This document shows, in pieces, positions 42,732 through 52,301 of a DNA stretch of 64,000 bases. The stretch's first letter is position 1. The number at the start of each line of letters is the position of its first letter. Below the pieces are notes generated by a model. The model did not search any database. It saw only the letters and a program-made list of their open reading frames with translations, and was not told where the DNA came from. Origin of the DNA: JAPKYZ01 sp033763835 (lineage in GTDB: Bacteria > Acidobacteriota > Terriglobia > Bryobacterales > Bryobacteraceae); the NCBI GenBank assembly GCA_033763835.1, contig JANRJS010000023.1, positions 1 through 64,000 on the forward strand, written 5' to 3'. The position numbers and the translations under genes were made by a program.

Positions 42732-43235
42732 TTACATCCGAGCTTCGATCCCTCGCGCCTCGACCCCATTCGCCGCCTGGATCTGATGGGTCCGCGACGC
42801 CATGAAGCCCGACATCTCCGCCTCGGTGCGCAGCAAATCGGCGAGCGTCATCCCGCTTAGCGCCCGCTCGATGGTCGCTTGCAGCGTGCCCCAGACGCTC
42901 CGCAGGGAACAATCGCCGTCGTGGGCGCAACGCTCCACCAATCCCGCGTGGCGGTCGCAGAACTTGGGGCCGAACAGCCGCCCTCCCAAGCTCTCCAAAA
43001 CCGCCGATATGGGGATTTGGGACGCGGGCCGCGCCAGCGTATAGCCGCCCGCCTGCCCGCGGACGCTTTTCACGAATCCGCTTAACCGCAGGAGGCGCAT
43101 CAGCTTGGCGACATTCGGCACGGACAGGCCTTCCGCCCGGCTAATCTCGGGTATACTAAGACTCGTCGCGTCGCCCCGGGTGGCCATTTGGAGCAGGCAA
43201 CGGAGCCCGTATTCCTCCTGTGCGCTCAGTTTCAT
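42732..43235 (-). CDS. Rrf2-family transcriptional regulator
   Basis: A 167-residue regulator. The winged helix-turn-helix domain starts MKLSAQEEYGLRCLLQMA, and the family block SRAEGLSVPNVAKLMRLLRL is followed by VRGQAGGYTLARP. Three Cys downstream (CDRHAGLVERCAHDGDC) could bind an iron-sulfur cluster, as in IscR/NsrR. ATG 43235 is used here instead of the TTG at 43241. A palindrome, TGTAT-CCA-ATACA, lies just upstream (43244-43256), consistent with autoregulation. No Fe-S assembly or nitric-oxide gene adjoins, so the signal is unknown. Confidence 0.92.
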   Translation of the reverse strand: MKLSAQEEYGLRCLLQMATRGDATSLSIPEISRAEGLSVPNVAKLMRLLRLSGFVKSVRGQAGGYTLARPASQIPISAVLESLGGRLFGPKFCDRHAGLVERCAHDGDCSLRSVWGTLQATIERALSGMTLADLLRTEAEMSGFMASRTHQIQAANGVEARGIEARM

Positions 43236-43243
43236 GGCCAAAT

Positions 43244-43256
43244 TGTATCCAATACA
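43244..43256. promoter_or_regulatory. Candidate Rrf2 operator
   Basis: Inverted repeat TGTAT-CCA-ATACA nine bases upstream of the Rrf2 start, in the divergent space before the glucan phosphorylase gene. A further TGTATTG copy lies at about 43272. Position suggests self-repression and possibly control of the phosphorylase gene. Confidence 0.45.
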
Positions 43257-43316
43257 GATTCGGAAATGAAGATGTATTGAAAAGTGAGTTGATTTTTTCT
43301 CCCCCGCTGAAGACCC

Positions 43317-45860
43317 ATGGGATATCAGATTACCGCACTGAAAGAATTCGTTGTCCGGCCCGCTCTGCCTCCCGCGTTGAGCCGTTTACCCGAACTGGCC
43401 TATAACCTGCACTGGACTTGGGAACACAGCCTCCGGTCGCTTTTCCGGCGGCTCGACCCCGCTTTGTGGCGCGAAAGCCACAACCCGGTGCTGATGCTGA
43501 ATCAGCTCAGCCAGGCCGTGCTCGACAAGGCCGCCGCCGATCCGCGCTACATGGCCGCCTACCGCAAGGCCTGCGACCTCACCGACGCCTACCAGAAGAA
43601 GTCCGAACCGAGCCCCTTCGGCGAGCTCATCGCCTACTTCTCGATGGAATACGGCATCGCCGATTGCATGCCGATCTACTCGGGCGGGTTGGGCGTGCTT
43701 TCGGGCGACCATCTCAAAGCCGCCAGCGACGCCGCTATTCCGCTGGTGGCGTGCGGATTGTTGTATCAGAAGGGCTATCTGCAGCAGTCGCTCAACCCCG
43801 ACGGCTGGCAAATCGAGCGCACGCCGATTAACGACTTTTTCAACTTGCCCGTGCAACCGGTGCACGCCGCGTCCGGCGAGGAACTCAAGGTCTCCGTCAA
43901 GTTGCCCACCGGCCCGCTTTGGCTGAAGGTCTGGATGGCGCAAGTGGGGCGGATCACCCTTTATCTGCTCGATTCGAATATCCCGGACAACGAAAATCCG
44001 GAACATCGCGCGATCACGGAGCAGCTTTACGGCGGCGACGCCCATACGCGGATCCGGCAGGAAATCGCGCTCGGCATCGGGGGCGTGCGCACGCTCAAAG
44101 CGCTTGGATTGTCGCCCACCGTGTTCCATATGAACGAGGGGCACTCGGCGTTTCTGGCGCTCGAGCGGGTGCGGGATCTGATGATGTCGGCCGGGCTGTC
44201 GTTCGACGAGGCGTTCGAGGCGACGCGCGTCAACAACGTTTTCACGACGCACACCTCCGTGCCCGCCGGAATCGATCTATTCGATCCGGGCACGCTCTGG
44301 GATTATTTCCGCGATTATTGCGCGGAGTCGGGCATTACGGTGCAGCAATTCTTCTCGCTCGGCCGCCGTCATCCGAACGATTCCTCGGAACGCTTCTCGA
44401 TGGCGATCACGGCGATGAAGATTTCCTCCTACCGCAACGCCGTCAGCCGTCTGCACGCCGAAGTGTCGCAGGATATGTGGCGCGACTTGTGGCCCGACCT
44501 TCCGGTTTGGGAAGTGCCGATCACCTCGGTGACCAACGGCGTTCACCTGCCGACGTTTCTGAACGGCGATCTCGCCCAGCTTTACACGCAATACCTGCAG
44601 CCCGACTGGCAGGAACGCTACCCCGAGCCGCGCATTTGGGATCAAATCGCCGAAATCCCCGACGACGAGCTTTGGCAGGCGCATCGCCGCCGCAAACGCC
44701 AACTGACGACGTTTCTGCGGGAGCGGCTGGTGGAAGCGGCCTATAAGCGAAAGGCGTCCGCCGCCGAGATCAAGCGCCTCGAAACGATTTTCGATCCCGA
44801 CGTATTCACCATCGGATTCGCCCGCCGCTTCGCCACCTACAAGCGCGCCACGCTCCTGTTCCGCGATGTGGACCGGCTGAAAAAGCTGGTAACCAATCCC
44901 CAGCGTCCGGTGCAAATCTTGATCGGCGGCAAGGCGCACCCGAAAGACACGCCGGGCAAGACGTTCATCCGAGACATCGTGCAACTAACGCGCGATCCCG
45001 ATCTCGCGCCGCACTTGGTGTTTGTCGAGGACTACTCGATCCAGGTGGCGAAGGAGATGGTGCAGGGCGTCGATGTGTGGCTTAACACGCCGCGGCGCGG
45101 CGAAGAGGCGTGCGGTACCAGCGGGATGAAGGCCGCGATCAACGGCGTCCTTAACCTATCCATTTTGGACGGCTGGTTCGACGAGGCGTACGAGACTTCG
45201 GGCGGCTGGGCGATCGGGCAACGCGTGCCGTACGAAGAGGATCAGGACGCGATGCACGCCTCCGATATCTACTCGCTGCTCGAGAACGAGATTCTGCCCA
45301 TGTACTACTCGGGAACGGCCGATCACGCGCCGAAGGAGTGGGTGGGCCGGATGAAGCAGTGCCTGCGCGCGATCAGTCCGCAGTTCAACGCCCAACGGAT
45401 GGTCGAGGAATACATGGGGACGCTCTACCGGCCCGCGCACGACGCTTGGCGGGCGATGGGCGCTCACGATTACGCGGCCGCGCGGGAACGGGCCGGCTGG
45501 CTGCGGCACATAGAGCGCTCGTGGGACCGGGTGCGCATCGTCGAATCGGGCCGCGAGATCGAGGACACTCTCGTTAGTGGACAGCCCGTGTCGATGAAGT
45601 CCGTCGTAGAGTTGAATGGACTCAAGCCGGACGATGTGCGCGTCGAAGCCGTGGTGGGCCGCGTAGGCGCCACAGGCCATCTCGAAGACACCGAGGTGAT
45701 CCAATTGATGCCCGCCGGACAGAATCACTCGGGCACGGTATTCGCGCGTGAATTCGTCCCGCACCAGACCGGGAGGCTGGGATTCACGGTGCGGCTATCG
45801 CCCAATCATTTCGAGGATCCCCTAACCCGGCCCTGTAACGCACCAATGAAGTGGAGTTAA
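43317..45860 (+). CDS. glgP: Alpha-glucan phosphorylase (GT35)
   Basis: An 847-residue phosphorylase that releases glucose-1-phosphate from glycogen or maltodextrin. It belongs to the form with an N-terminal DUF3417 segment (LPELAYNLHWTWEHSLRSLF). Family blocks include AYFSMEYGIADCMPIYSGGLG, HMNEGHSAFLALERV and RVNNVFTTHTSVPAGIDLFD. The pyridoxal-phosphate Lys is 605 in CGTSGMKAAINGVLNLS. The length is usual for this type and the frame is unbroken. It is divergent from the Rrf2 gene. Confidence 0.96.
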   Translation: MGYQITALKEFVVRPALPPALSRLPELAYNLHWTWEHSLRSLFRRLDPALWRESHNPVLMLNQLSQAVLDKAAADPRYMAAYRKACDLTDAYQKKSEPSPFGELIAYFSMEYGIADCMPIYSGGLGVLSGDHLKAASDAAIPLVACGLLYQKGYLQQSLNPDGWQIERTPINDFFNLPVQPVHAASGEELKVSVKLPTGPLWLKVWMAQVGRITLYLLDSNIPDNENPEHRAITEQLYGGDAHTRIRQEIALGIGGVRTLKALGLSPTVFHMNEGHSAFLALERVRDLMMSAGLSFDEAFEATRVNNVFTTHTSVPAGIDLFDPGTLWDYFRDYCAESGITVQQFFSLGRRHPNDSSERFSMAITAMKISSYRNAVSRLHAEVSQDMWRDLWPDLPVWEVPITSVTNGVHLPTFLNGDLAQLYTQYLQPDWQERYPEPRIWDQIAEIPDDELWQAHRRRKRQLTTFLRERLVEAAYKRKASAAEIKRLETIFDPDVFTIGFARRFATYKRATLLFRDVDRLKKLVTNPQRPVQILIGGKAHPKDTPGKTFIRDIVQLTRDPDLAPHLVFVEDYSIQVAKEMVQGVDVWLNTPRRGEEACGTSGMKAAINGVLNLSILDGWFDEAYETSGGWAIGQRVPYEEDQDAMHASDIYSLLENEILPMYYSGTADHAPKEWVGRMKQCLRAISPQFNAQRMVEEYMGTLYRPAHDAWRAMGAHDYAAARERAGWLRHIERSWDRVRIVESGREIEDTLVSGQPVSMKSVVELNGLKPDDVRVEAVVGRVGATGHLEDTEVIQLMPAGQNHSGTVFAREFVPHQTGRLGFTVRLSPNHFEDPLTRPCNAPMKWS

Positions 45861-46119
45861 TTGGTACCGGGCAGGAAACTTTTCTCTTGGCGGTGGGATT
45901 AATCCGTGGTAAATAAGTGGTAGGTAGGCGGGCCGAGAAGTTACCCCGTTAGAATAAGATCCCGCCGCCGACGATTCCTCTCCCGCTGCCCTCGTTTACA
46001 AAGACGGGGCATTCCGGCGGAGTCGGCTTTCCCACAAAAGACCCAGCCTTTCCGAGGCCGAATTGTAATTACGCTCTCAGGCTCCCGCCTCTTGACCACC
46101 CCAAGGAGACACTCCCCCC
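45861..46119. other. Intergenic region, 259 bp
   Basis: The largest gap between called genes. It has a good ribosome-binding site (AAGGAG) before 46120 and no clear promoter, terminator or RNA gene. A minus-strand ORF of 83 codons crosses it into the next gene but has no family features. Confidence 0.6.
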
Positions 46120-46590
46120 ATGGACGACGACCGCAAGTACCGGCACCGCGGCTACCAGGATTCGAACGGTAGCGACCGGCGCGATTCCGCACGTCCCCGC
46201 CCCAGCGGCCCCCGTCCGCCGATCGACGTCACCGGTCCCCGTCTGCCGCGCTTAGTGGAGGCCGTTGCGGCGTCCCGGTGTTACAACTGCGGTACGGCGC
46301 TGCCCCACGATGTCGACTTCAAAGGCAACTGCCCCAAGTGCAACGCGGCGTTGCATTGTTGCAAACAGTGTGTGCACTTCGATACCTCCACCCGCTTTCA
46401 GTGCCGTAAGCCGGTTCCCGTCCGGATCGCCGTTAAAGACGCCCATAACGAGTGCGAGATGTTCAAGGCTCGGGTGACGGTGGCGCGGGACGCCGCTCCG
46501 CCGCCGGTGGGCGTAACGGCCGCCAATGTCGCGATTCCGCGCACGGCCTCCGACGCGCGCGCGGCGTTCGATAGTCTGTTCAAAAAGTGA
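46120..46590 (+). CDS. Zinc-ribbon-like cysteine-rich protein
   Basis: A 156-residue soluble protein. After a charged, disordered N-terminus (about 1-45), a cysteine-rich module appears: CYNCGTALPHDVDFKGNCPKC, then HCCKQCVHFDTSTRFQCRKP and NECEMF, enough for two zinc sites. The tail is Ala/Pro-rich and ends KAAFDSLFKK-like. A good ribosome-binding site (AAGGAG) precedes the ATG. The family is unnamed; nucleic-acid or protein binding is plausible. Confidence 0.7.
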   Translation: MDDDRKYRHRGYQDSNGSDRRDSARPRPSGPRPPIDVTGPRLPRLVEAVAASRCYNCGTALPHDVDFKGNCPKCNAALHCCKQCVHFDTSTRFQCRKPVPVRIAVKDAHNECEMFKARVTVARDAAPPPVGVTAANVAIPRTASDARAAFDSLFKK

Positions 46591-46603
46591 GCCAGTTGGC
46601 GTA

Positions 46604-47653
46604 GTGATCGTCGCCGAGTTAGCCTCTCATCGCGCGTTTGCGTTACGCGACGCCCATCCGCCCCCGCCACCCGGTCCGGGAGAGATTCAAGTCGCCGTCA
46701 AACACGTCGGCATTTGCGGATCGGATTTGCATTACTTCGTCGAAGGCGGAGTAGGCCCGGCGAAATGCGTCTACCCGATGGTGCTGGGGCACGAACCTAC
46801 GGGCACCATCGCCGCCTTGGGCGCGGGCGTTTCCGGCTGGACCGCCGGGGACCCGGTAGCGTGCGAACCGGCCATCTATTGCTATCACTGCGAGTTCTGT
46901 TTGGCCGGCCGGCATAACGTCTGTGCGAATATCCGGTTCATGTCGACCCCGGTTGAGCCGGGCTACTTCCGCGAACTGGCGAACGTTCCCGCGGCCAACG
47001 TCGTAGCGCCTCCCGAGGGCGTCGGTTTGGCCGAAGCGACGCTGTTCGAGCCGCTGGCCATCGTGCTCCACTCGATGAAGTTCGCGGCTCCATCGATCGG
47101 CGATACCGCGCTCGTCTACGGAGCGGGTCCCATTGGGTTGCTGACCGTTGCGGTGCTGAAAATCCAGGGAGTTTCGCGAATCTGGTGTGTGGAACCGTTG
47201 GCGCACCGCCGGGAGATGGCGCGAACCATGGGGGCGACCGCCGTGTTCGATCCACGCGAGACGGATGTCGTCGCCACCATCCGCGCGGAAACGCACAACC
47301 GGGGCGTCGATATCGCGATCGATTGCGCGACCCCCGACCCGGCGTTAGGGTGCGAAACGATCAACGAGTGCATCCGAGCCGCGCGCAATGCGGGCCGGGT
47401 CGTTGTCACCGGCATTCCGGGCGTATTAAGCTATCCGTTAGACATTCACTCGCTTCGGGTAAAGGAGCTTTACCTTTACACCGTGCGCCGCTCGAACCAC
47501 GAAAGCTGCGCGGCGATCGATCTTCTCGAAACCCATCCCATGTTACTGGGACCCCTGGTGACGCATAGCGCGCCACCGGATCGCCTCAACGCCACCTTCG
47601 AGATGCTGGTGGCCGGGGAAGAGGCGGCGGGCAAAGCGGTTATCTCCTTCTGA
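46604..47653 (+). CDS. Zinc-dependent medium-chain dehydrogenase (sorbitol-DH-like)
   Basis: A 349-residue medium-chain dehydrogenase/reductase. GTG 46604 is the best start, as family similarity begins right there (VAELASHRAF). Catalytic zinc region: GICGSDLHYFVEGG and LGHEPTGTI. Structural zinc site: CYHCEFCLAGRHNVC. NAD-binding motif: YGAGPIGLLTVAVL. The residues after the catalytic Cys resemble sorbitol/xylitol dehydrogenases. It probably oxidises a polyol or similar secondary alcohol with NAD. It follows the zinc-ribbon gene by 13 bp. Confidence 0.92.
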   Translation: MIVAELASHRAFALRDAHPPPPPGPGEIQVAVKHVGICGSDLHYFVEGGVGPAKCVYPMVLGHEPTGTIAALGAGVSGWTAGDPVACEPAIYCYHCEFCLAGRHNVCANIRFMSTPVEPGYFRELANVPAANVVAPPEGVGLAEATLFEPLAIVLHSMKFAAPSIGDTALVYGAGPIGLLTVAVLKIQGVSRIWCVEPLAHRREMARTMGATAVFDPRETDVVATIRAETHNRGVDIAIDCATPDPALGCETINECIRAARNAGRVVVTGIPGVLSYPLDIHSLRVKELYLYTVRRSNHESCAAIDLLETHPMLLGPLVTHSAPPDRLNATFEMLVAGEEAAGKAVISF

Positions 47654-47685
47654 ATAGGCGGAATTCCGCCGATATATCTCCTGAA

Positions 47686-48855
47686 ATGCGGCTTTACGGC
47701 GCGGTATTGTTTTTTGGTTTGGCCCTAGCCTCCTGCGCGAAGCGCGAGACGGCCGCGCCGGACGCCGGTTCGGAGACGGCGAATCCCGCCACGAAGCGCC
47801 CGGTTTACCGAAACTCGGTGCTGCGCGGCGGAGTCCGGTCGTCGGAGGAGTTGGAACGCCGTTTGGCCACCGACGCCGCCGCGGCGAAGCACTATGCCGG
47901 AGTGCGCGCGGCGAAACTCCGCCCGGCGGTTCTCGATAAACCCAAATCCGCCTACGTCTCCTACCGAATCGGCGACCGCATCTATTGGACGGCAAAGCCG
48001 GTTACGCTCGCGGCGGGCGAAACCGTGCTGACCGGCGGCGAGGAGACCGTACGAGCGCGATGCGGCAATCGATTGTCCGACGAACCGGAAACGCCGGTCG
48101 CGGAAGCGGAACCGGAAGGCGCTCTGGACGAGATTGTCGGATGGGACGAAGACCCAACCCCACCCGAACCGGGCGAGACGGCCGCCCGCGCCAACCGGCA
48201 ACTGGACGCCCTGGCGAAGGCGCAGTTCGACCCGTTCGCGGGGGAGACTCCCAAAAACTCGCCAGGACCGGGAAATGCCGCGCAATCCGATCTGTGGGCG
48301 TGGAATGGATTTGGCGGCGGTGGCGGCGCGCCGGGCATGGCGCTACCATCGCCCGGAGGCGGAACGGAAACGCCCGCCGAACCGAAACCGGGAGTCGTGT
48401 TTCCGCCGTCGGCCGAAGGCGATCCCAAGAAAGACCCGGCCCCGGGAGGCGTGCTCGACCCAGGCCCGCCACCGCCACCGACGCCCGATCCTCCGGGTGG
48501 GCCACCTACGCCTACGCCGCCGCCGGGAGGCGTACCGCCACCGGGAGGAACGCCGCCATTAGGGAATCCGCCGCCGGGGGGAGGTACTCCCCCGACAGGC
48601 ACGCCACCTAGCCCAAATCCACCGGGACCGAATCCGCCTAACCCGAATCCACCGGGTCCGCCGAATCCGCCCAAGGACGATCCCCGGCCTCCAGCTCCGC
48701 GTCCGCCTAACGATCCGCCGGAACCGCCCTTGCCGCCATTCCCCGGCCCGGAGCCGCCGGCGCCACCGCCGCTCGCGACACCCGAACCGGGAACGATGCT
48801 GTTGATCGGTGGAGCGCTGATCGCGTTAGCCGCAAAGCGCCGCCGGTCCGGCTAA
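47686..48855 (+). CDS. PEP-CTERM protein with N-terminal lipobox
   Basis: A 389-residue surface protein. The leader ends in a lipobox (VLFFGLALASC), so the Cys may be lipidated. A folded part (about 40-130) has ELERRLATDAAAAKHYAGV and AYVSYRIGDRIYWTAKP. Then follows a Pro/Gly repeat region of about 190 residues. The C-terminus is a clear PEP-CTERM sorting signal: TPEPGTMLLIGGALIALAAK plus basic tail, normally handled by an exosortase (not in this window). Having both a lipobox and PEP-CTERM in one chain is unusual. Confidence 0.85.
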   Translation: MRLYGAVLFFGLALASCAKRETAAPDAGSETANPATKRPVYRNSVLRGGVRSSEELERRLATDAAAAKHYAGVRAAKLRPAVLDKPKSAYVSYRIGDRIYWTAKPVTLAAGETVLTGGEETVRARCGNRLSDEPETPVAEAEPEGALDEIVGWDEDPTPPEPGETAARANRQLDALAKAQFDPFAGETPKNSPGPGNAAQSDLWAWNGFGGGGGAPGMALPSPGGGTETPAEPKPGVVFPPSAEGDPKKDPAPGGVLDPGPPPPPTPDPPGGPPTPTPPPGGVPPPGGTPPLGNPPPGGGTPPTGTPPSPNPPGPNPPNPNPPGPPNPPKDDPRPPAPRPPNDPPEPPLPPFPGPEPPAPPPLATPEPGTMLLIGGALIALAAKRRRSG

Positions 48856-51800
48856 AAGGTCAGCCGCAAGCCCATTGTGATGGCCCGGGCGCCGACCTGC
48901 GGTCCAGTGGGACGTCCGAATGCCGCGTTACCCACCACGCCGTTCACGCCGCCGAACCGGGTCCGGTTAAACAGGTTGAACGCATCGGCGCGGTACTGTA
49001 GCACCACCGGATTCTTCTCGTTGTTGAACAACGTCGTCCGTTTCGAGACTCCGATATTCTCGAAGGCGATCGAGGGTTGCCGGAAATCGTCGTGATACAG
49101 CGCCGCCGAACCGAGCGAAAACGGCGCGGCCGCCGAAAATACGTCGGGATTGAACCACCGGACGTTCGGATTGTTCGGATCGAGCGTGCCTTGATCGACG
49201 CCAGTGCGGATGGCGCCGCCCGACCAATTGGCTTTCGTCGCCGTCGAAAAAAGCGTCGTTCCCAGCGGGTTGCCCGGGGTCACCAATTGAATCAGGTTGC
49301 CCGAGTAGTAACGCTGTGCGCCGGAGATGGTCCAACCGCCGATAAACGTATTGGCGAGCCAGTTGGCGCTACCGCCGAACTTCTTGCCCCGCCCAAACGG
49401 CAGATCGTAGGCCCACACGATGTTCAGTACGTGCGGCTGATCGAACGGGTTGAACGATTTCATGTCGTTGAGATTGTAGGCGTCCTGCGCGCCGACATTG
49501 AATTGCTGCGAGAAGATTTGCCGGAAGTGCTGGTTAGCAAGCGACTTCGACCAGGTGTAGGCCGCGAGTAACTGGAAGCCGCCAAACCGGCGCTCCACTT
49601 TGAACTGCATCGAGTCGTACCAAGTCTGCCCCTGGCCGGAGTTGCGGCTCCAGACGTCGAGGTACTGCGGGAAGGGCCGCAGCGCCTGCGCCACCGATCG
49701 GTTGGTAGGGAACGAAGACCATGGCAAACGAATACCCGCCGCCACGGCTCCGGCCGAGGTGACGCTCTGAGTCAGCAAAGATCCCCGGGAAAGCTGGGTG
49801 ACGGGGAGTTGGTTCTGCGTGATCGTCGAGTTCAAGCCATTGCCGCGATTGCCGATGTAAGCGAGATCGAACAAGAAGCCCTTGAACTCGTGCTGGATGT
49901 TGAACGTCCAGTTGTACACGCGCGGAGCCTTGGCGTAATTCGGCCCGAAGAAATCGATGGCCTGGAAGTTCGATAGCGTCGGGTCCAGCAGCGGCGGCGG
50001 CTGGAACGTCGGGCTCACGGGGATGCCGCGATCCCAATTTAGCGCCGGGTTCACGCCGTCGCTCAACACTTCGTCGCGATTCGCGAAACCTTGGCGGCAG
50101 CCGCAACCACCGTTGCCGAGGGTCTGGTAGAAAATTCCCCAGCCGCCACGGATCACGGTCTTCGAGGTCAGCTGATACGCGAAGCCGACGCGGGGTCCAA
50201 TATTCGAAAAATCGGTGGGGAAGGGTCGGGTTTGTCCCGTGCGGCCCGGGCCGTTTCCATAGAACACCAGAGCGCCCGGCAGATTGCCCGCGCCGGGATT
50301 GGGGCGCGACATATCGAGACCCGAATAGTTGCCGTTCGGGATGTGCCAACCGATCGGGACCTCGTAGCGCAGGCCGAGATTCAAAGTGAGTTTCTTGCTC
50401 ACACGCCAGTTATCGTTCACGTAGCCCGAGGTGTAGTAGTACTGAATCCGGTCGAGCAGAATCGGCGTACGAACAATGTTCGCCTGGTTCACTTCGCCCA
50501 AGAGAAGACTGGCGAACTCGTGTCCGCTGCCGGAGGTGCTGTTTGGCACCGCCGTCTGGGCGCGGCTGAAGAAGTATTGCCCATTCGATCCCGCAAGATC
50601 GAAGCCAAAGGTTGTCAGGTTGCGATGATCCCAACCGAACTTGATTTCGTGCTTACCTTTAATCCAGGTGTAGCCCTGGGTGATCATGATCGTGTCGTTA
50701 TCCTGACCGCCGAGGGCGACTTTTCCGTCTTGCACGCCGTAAGGCGAAAGCCCGGCAAGGCCCTGGAAATTGATGCGCGGCATGGCGTCCGAGAGTCCCG
50801 TCAACCCCTGGAATCCGAGCCGCGAGCCAAAGCCCGCTTGCGCCGCGTTATCCCAAAGCTGACGGACCGCCGAGTAACCGAACGTCGTGTGCATCAAGAA
50901 CGTTGGCGAGAAGGTGAGATCGTGATTGACGCGGATGTTCCAGGGTTTCTGGCCGTTGAAGCTAAGTCCGTTGCCGATCGGTCCCGCGAAATTAGTGGTG
51001 TCGTCGGTGCCGCCGTCCTCGCGGCTCAAGAAGAACGAAAGGCGATTGTTCACGGCGAACGAATGATCGGCTTTGATGCTCCAGATTTTCTGCTCCACGG
51101 TCTGGAGGTTGACGAAATCGTAGTTCTGTAGCAATGCCGGGCGCGTCGGGTCCGGGATCAGAGGCAGCAGGTTGCGGGAGATCGAACTAAAGCGGCTGGT
51201 GGGAATGCGATTGCCGGCGAACGGAGTGCGCGTGTTGCCCGCCGTCGTCGCCGGATCGTAAATGAGCTGCGTGCCGAGTTGTGAAAAGTCGCCCTGCTTC
51301 ATCTGCGCGGTCGGCACGGTAGAGAGCGGGAAGGCGACATTGGCCGGCAGCAGGCGCTGCGTGTAGGTGTAGTAGAAGAAGCTCTTATTGCGCCCGTCGT
51401 AAACCTTGGGAATGTACACGGGTCCGCCGCCCGCGCCGCCCACTTCATTCTGCCGTTCCTTGGGGCGGAAACTGGTGGCCGGGTTGGTGGAGGCGTTGCG
51501 CGCCCACGCGTTGGCGTTCCAAATGTCGCGGCGCATATTCAGGAAGGCGGTACCGTGATACCAGTTGGTGCCGCTCTTGGTGACATAGGTTTCGACGCCG
51601 CCGCCGAATCGCCCATACTCGGCCGAATAGCCGCCGGTGATCAGCTTGAACTCCTGGAACATTTCCGCCGACGGCATGTTGAACACCGTGCCGCCCGATT
51701 CGGGAATGATCAACGATGCGCCGTCGATCTGCACTTCCTGGGCGCGCCCGCCCGAACCCGAGATGCTCAGTTCCGCTCCCGAGTTCACGCCCGGCATGTA

Positions 51801-52274
51801 GGTGAGAAAGCTTCGGGGGTTGCGGATCGCGCCGGTGAATAGCGGCACATCGCTCATGAACTTGGGTGAGAAGTTGGCGCCCTTGTCGCTGGTCGAAGTT
51901 TCGAGCAGCGGCGCGTCGGCCGTGACCTCGATCGTCTGTTGGACATCGCCGACTTCGAGAGCGATGTTCAAATCTACGCGCGCGGCGATGCGAATTTCAA
52001 TGCCCTGCCGGTTCACTTTCTTGAATCCGGTCTTTTCGACGGTCAGCGTGTAAGGCGACGCGGGAAGGCTCGGGAAGACGTAGAGACCGGCGTCGGAACT
52101 GACTGCCTCGAACTTTGTACCCGTAGAGGCGTCGGTGGCAACTAACTTCGCTCCCGGCACGCTCGCGCCATTCGAATCCGTCACCGTACCGCTCAGCGAG
52201 CCCGTCGCGACCTGGGCGAAAGCGGACCCGGCCATCGTAAGACCCAACAACATAGTTGAAGCAAGATGTTTCAT
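48852..52274 (-). CDS. Oar-like TonB-dependent receptor 3
   Basis: A 1140-residue outer-membrane receptor: signal peptide (TMLLGLTMAGSAFAQ), regulatory-like beta-sandwich (SGTVTDSNGASVPGAKLVAT; GLYVFPSLPASPYTLTVEKT), plug (VPLFTGAIRNPRSFLTYMPG) and barrel ending in ITMGLRLTF. A minus-strand TATACT (52285-52290) is suitably placed for a -10 box very near the start, but no good -35 is seen. The 3' end shares four bases with the PEP-CTERM gene. It is divergent from the CE15-like esterase across 27 bp, so a link to plant cell-wall glycans is possible. Confidence 0.9.
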   Translation of the reverse strand: MKHLASTMLLGLTMAGSAFAQVATGSLSGTVTDSNGASVPGAKLVATDASTGTKFEAVSSDAGLYVFPSLPASPYTLTVEKTGFKKVNRQGIEIRIAARVDLNIALEVGDVQQTIEVTADAPLLETSTSDKGANFSPKFMSDVPLFTGAIRNPRSFLTYMPGVNSGAELSISGSGGRAQEVQIDGASLIIPESGGTVFNMPSAEMFQEFKLITGGYSAEYGRFGGGVETYVTKSGTNWYHGTAFLNMRRDIWNANAWARNASTNPATSFRPKERQNEVGGAGGGPVYIPKVYDGRNKSFFYYTYTQRLLPANVAFPLSTVPTAQMKQGDFSQLGTQLIYDPATTAGNTRTPFAGNRIPTSRFSSISRNLLPLIPDPTRPALLQNYDFVNLQTVEQKIWSIKADHSFAVNNRLSFFLSREDGGTDDTTNFAGPIGNGLSFNGQKPWNIRVNHDLTFSPTFLMHTTFGYSAVRQLWDNAAQAGFGSRLGFQGLTGLSDAMPRINFQGLAGLSPYGVQDGKVALGGQDNDTIMITQGYTWIKGKHEIKFGWDHRNLTTFGFDLAGSNGQYFFSRAQTAVPNSTSGSGHEFASLLLGEVNQANIVRTPILLDRIQYYYTSGYVNDNWRVSKKLTLNLGLRYEVPIGWHIPNGNYSGLDMSRPNPGAGNLPGALVFYGNGPGRTGQTRPFPTDFSNIGPRVGFAYQLTSKTVIRGGWGIFYQTLGNGGCGCRQGFANRDEVLSDGVNPALNWDRGIPVSPTFQPPPLLDPTLSNFQAIDFFGPNYAKAPRVYNWTFNIQHEFKGFLFDLAYIGNRGNGLNSTITQNQLPVTQLSRGSLLTQSVTSAGAVAAGIRLPWSSFPTNRSVAQALRPFPQYLDVWSRNSGQGQTWYDSMQFKVERRFGGFQLLAAYTWSKSLANQHFRQIFSQQFNVGAQDAYNLNDMKSFNPFDQPHVLNIVWAYDLPFGRGKKFGGSANWLANTFIGGWTISGAQRYYSGNLIQLVTPGNPLGTTLFSTATKANWSGGAIRTGVDQGTLDPNNPNVRWFNPDVFSAAAPFSLGSAALYHDDFRQPSIAFENIGVSKRTTLFNNEKNPVVLQYRADAFNLFNRTRFGGVNGVVGNAAFGRPTGPQVGARAITMGLRLTF

Positions 52275-52301
52275 GCTGCGCGAGAGTATATAACAGTTGC
52301 C

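Noticed and set aside
45941..46192. Minus-strand ORF of 83 codons in the gap before the zinc-ribbon gene
   Set aside because: Overlaps the start of a gene with a good ribosome-binding site, and the product shows no recognisable pattern.
48440..48790. Pro/Gly codon repeats as a DNA tandem array or CRISPR-like repeat
   Set aside because: The repeats are irregular and in frame, explained by a low-complexity protein spacer.
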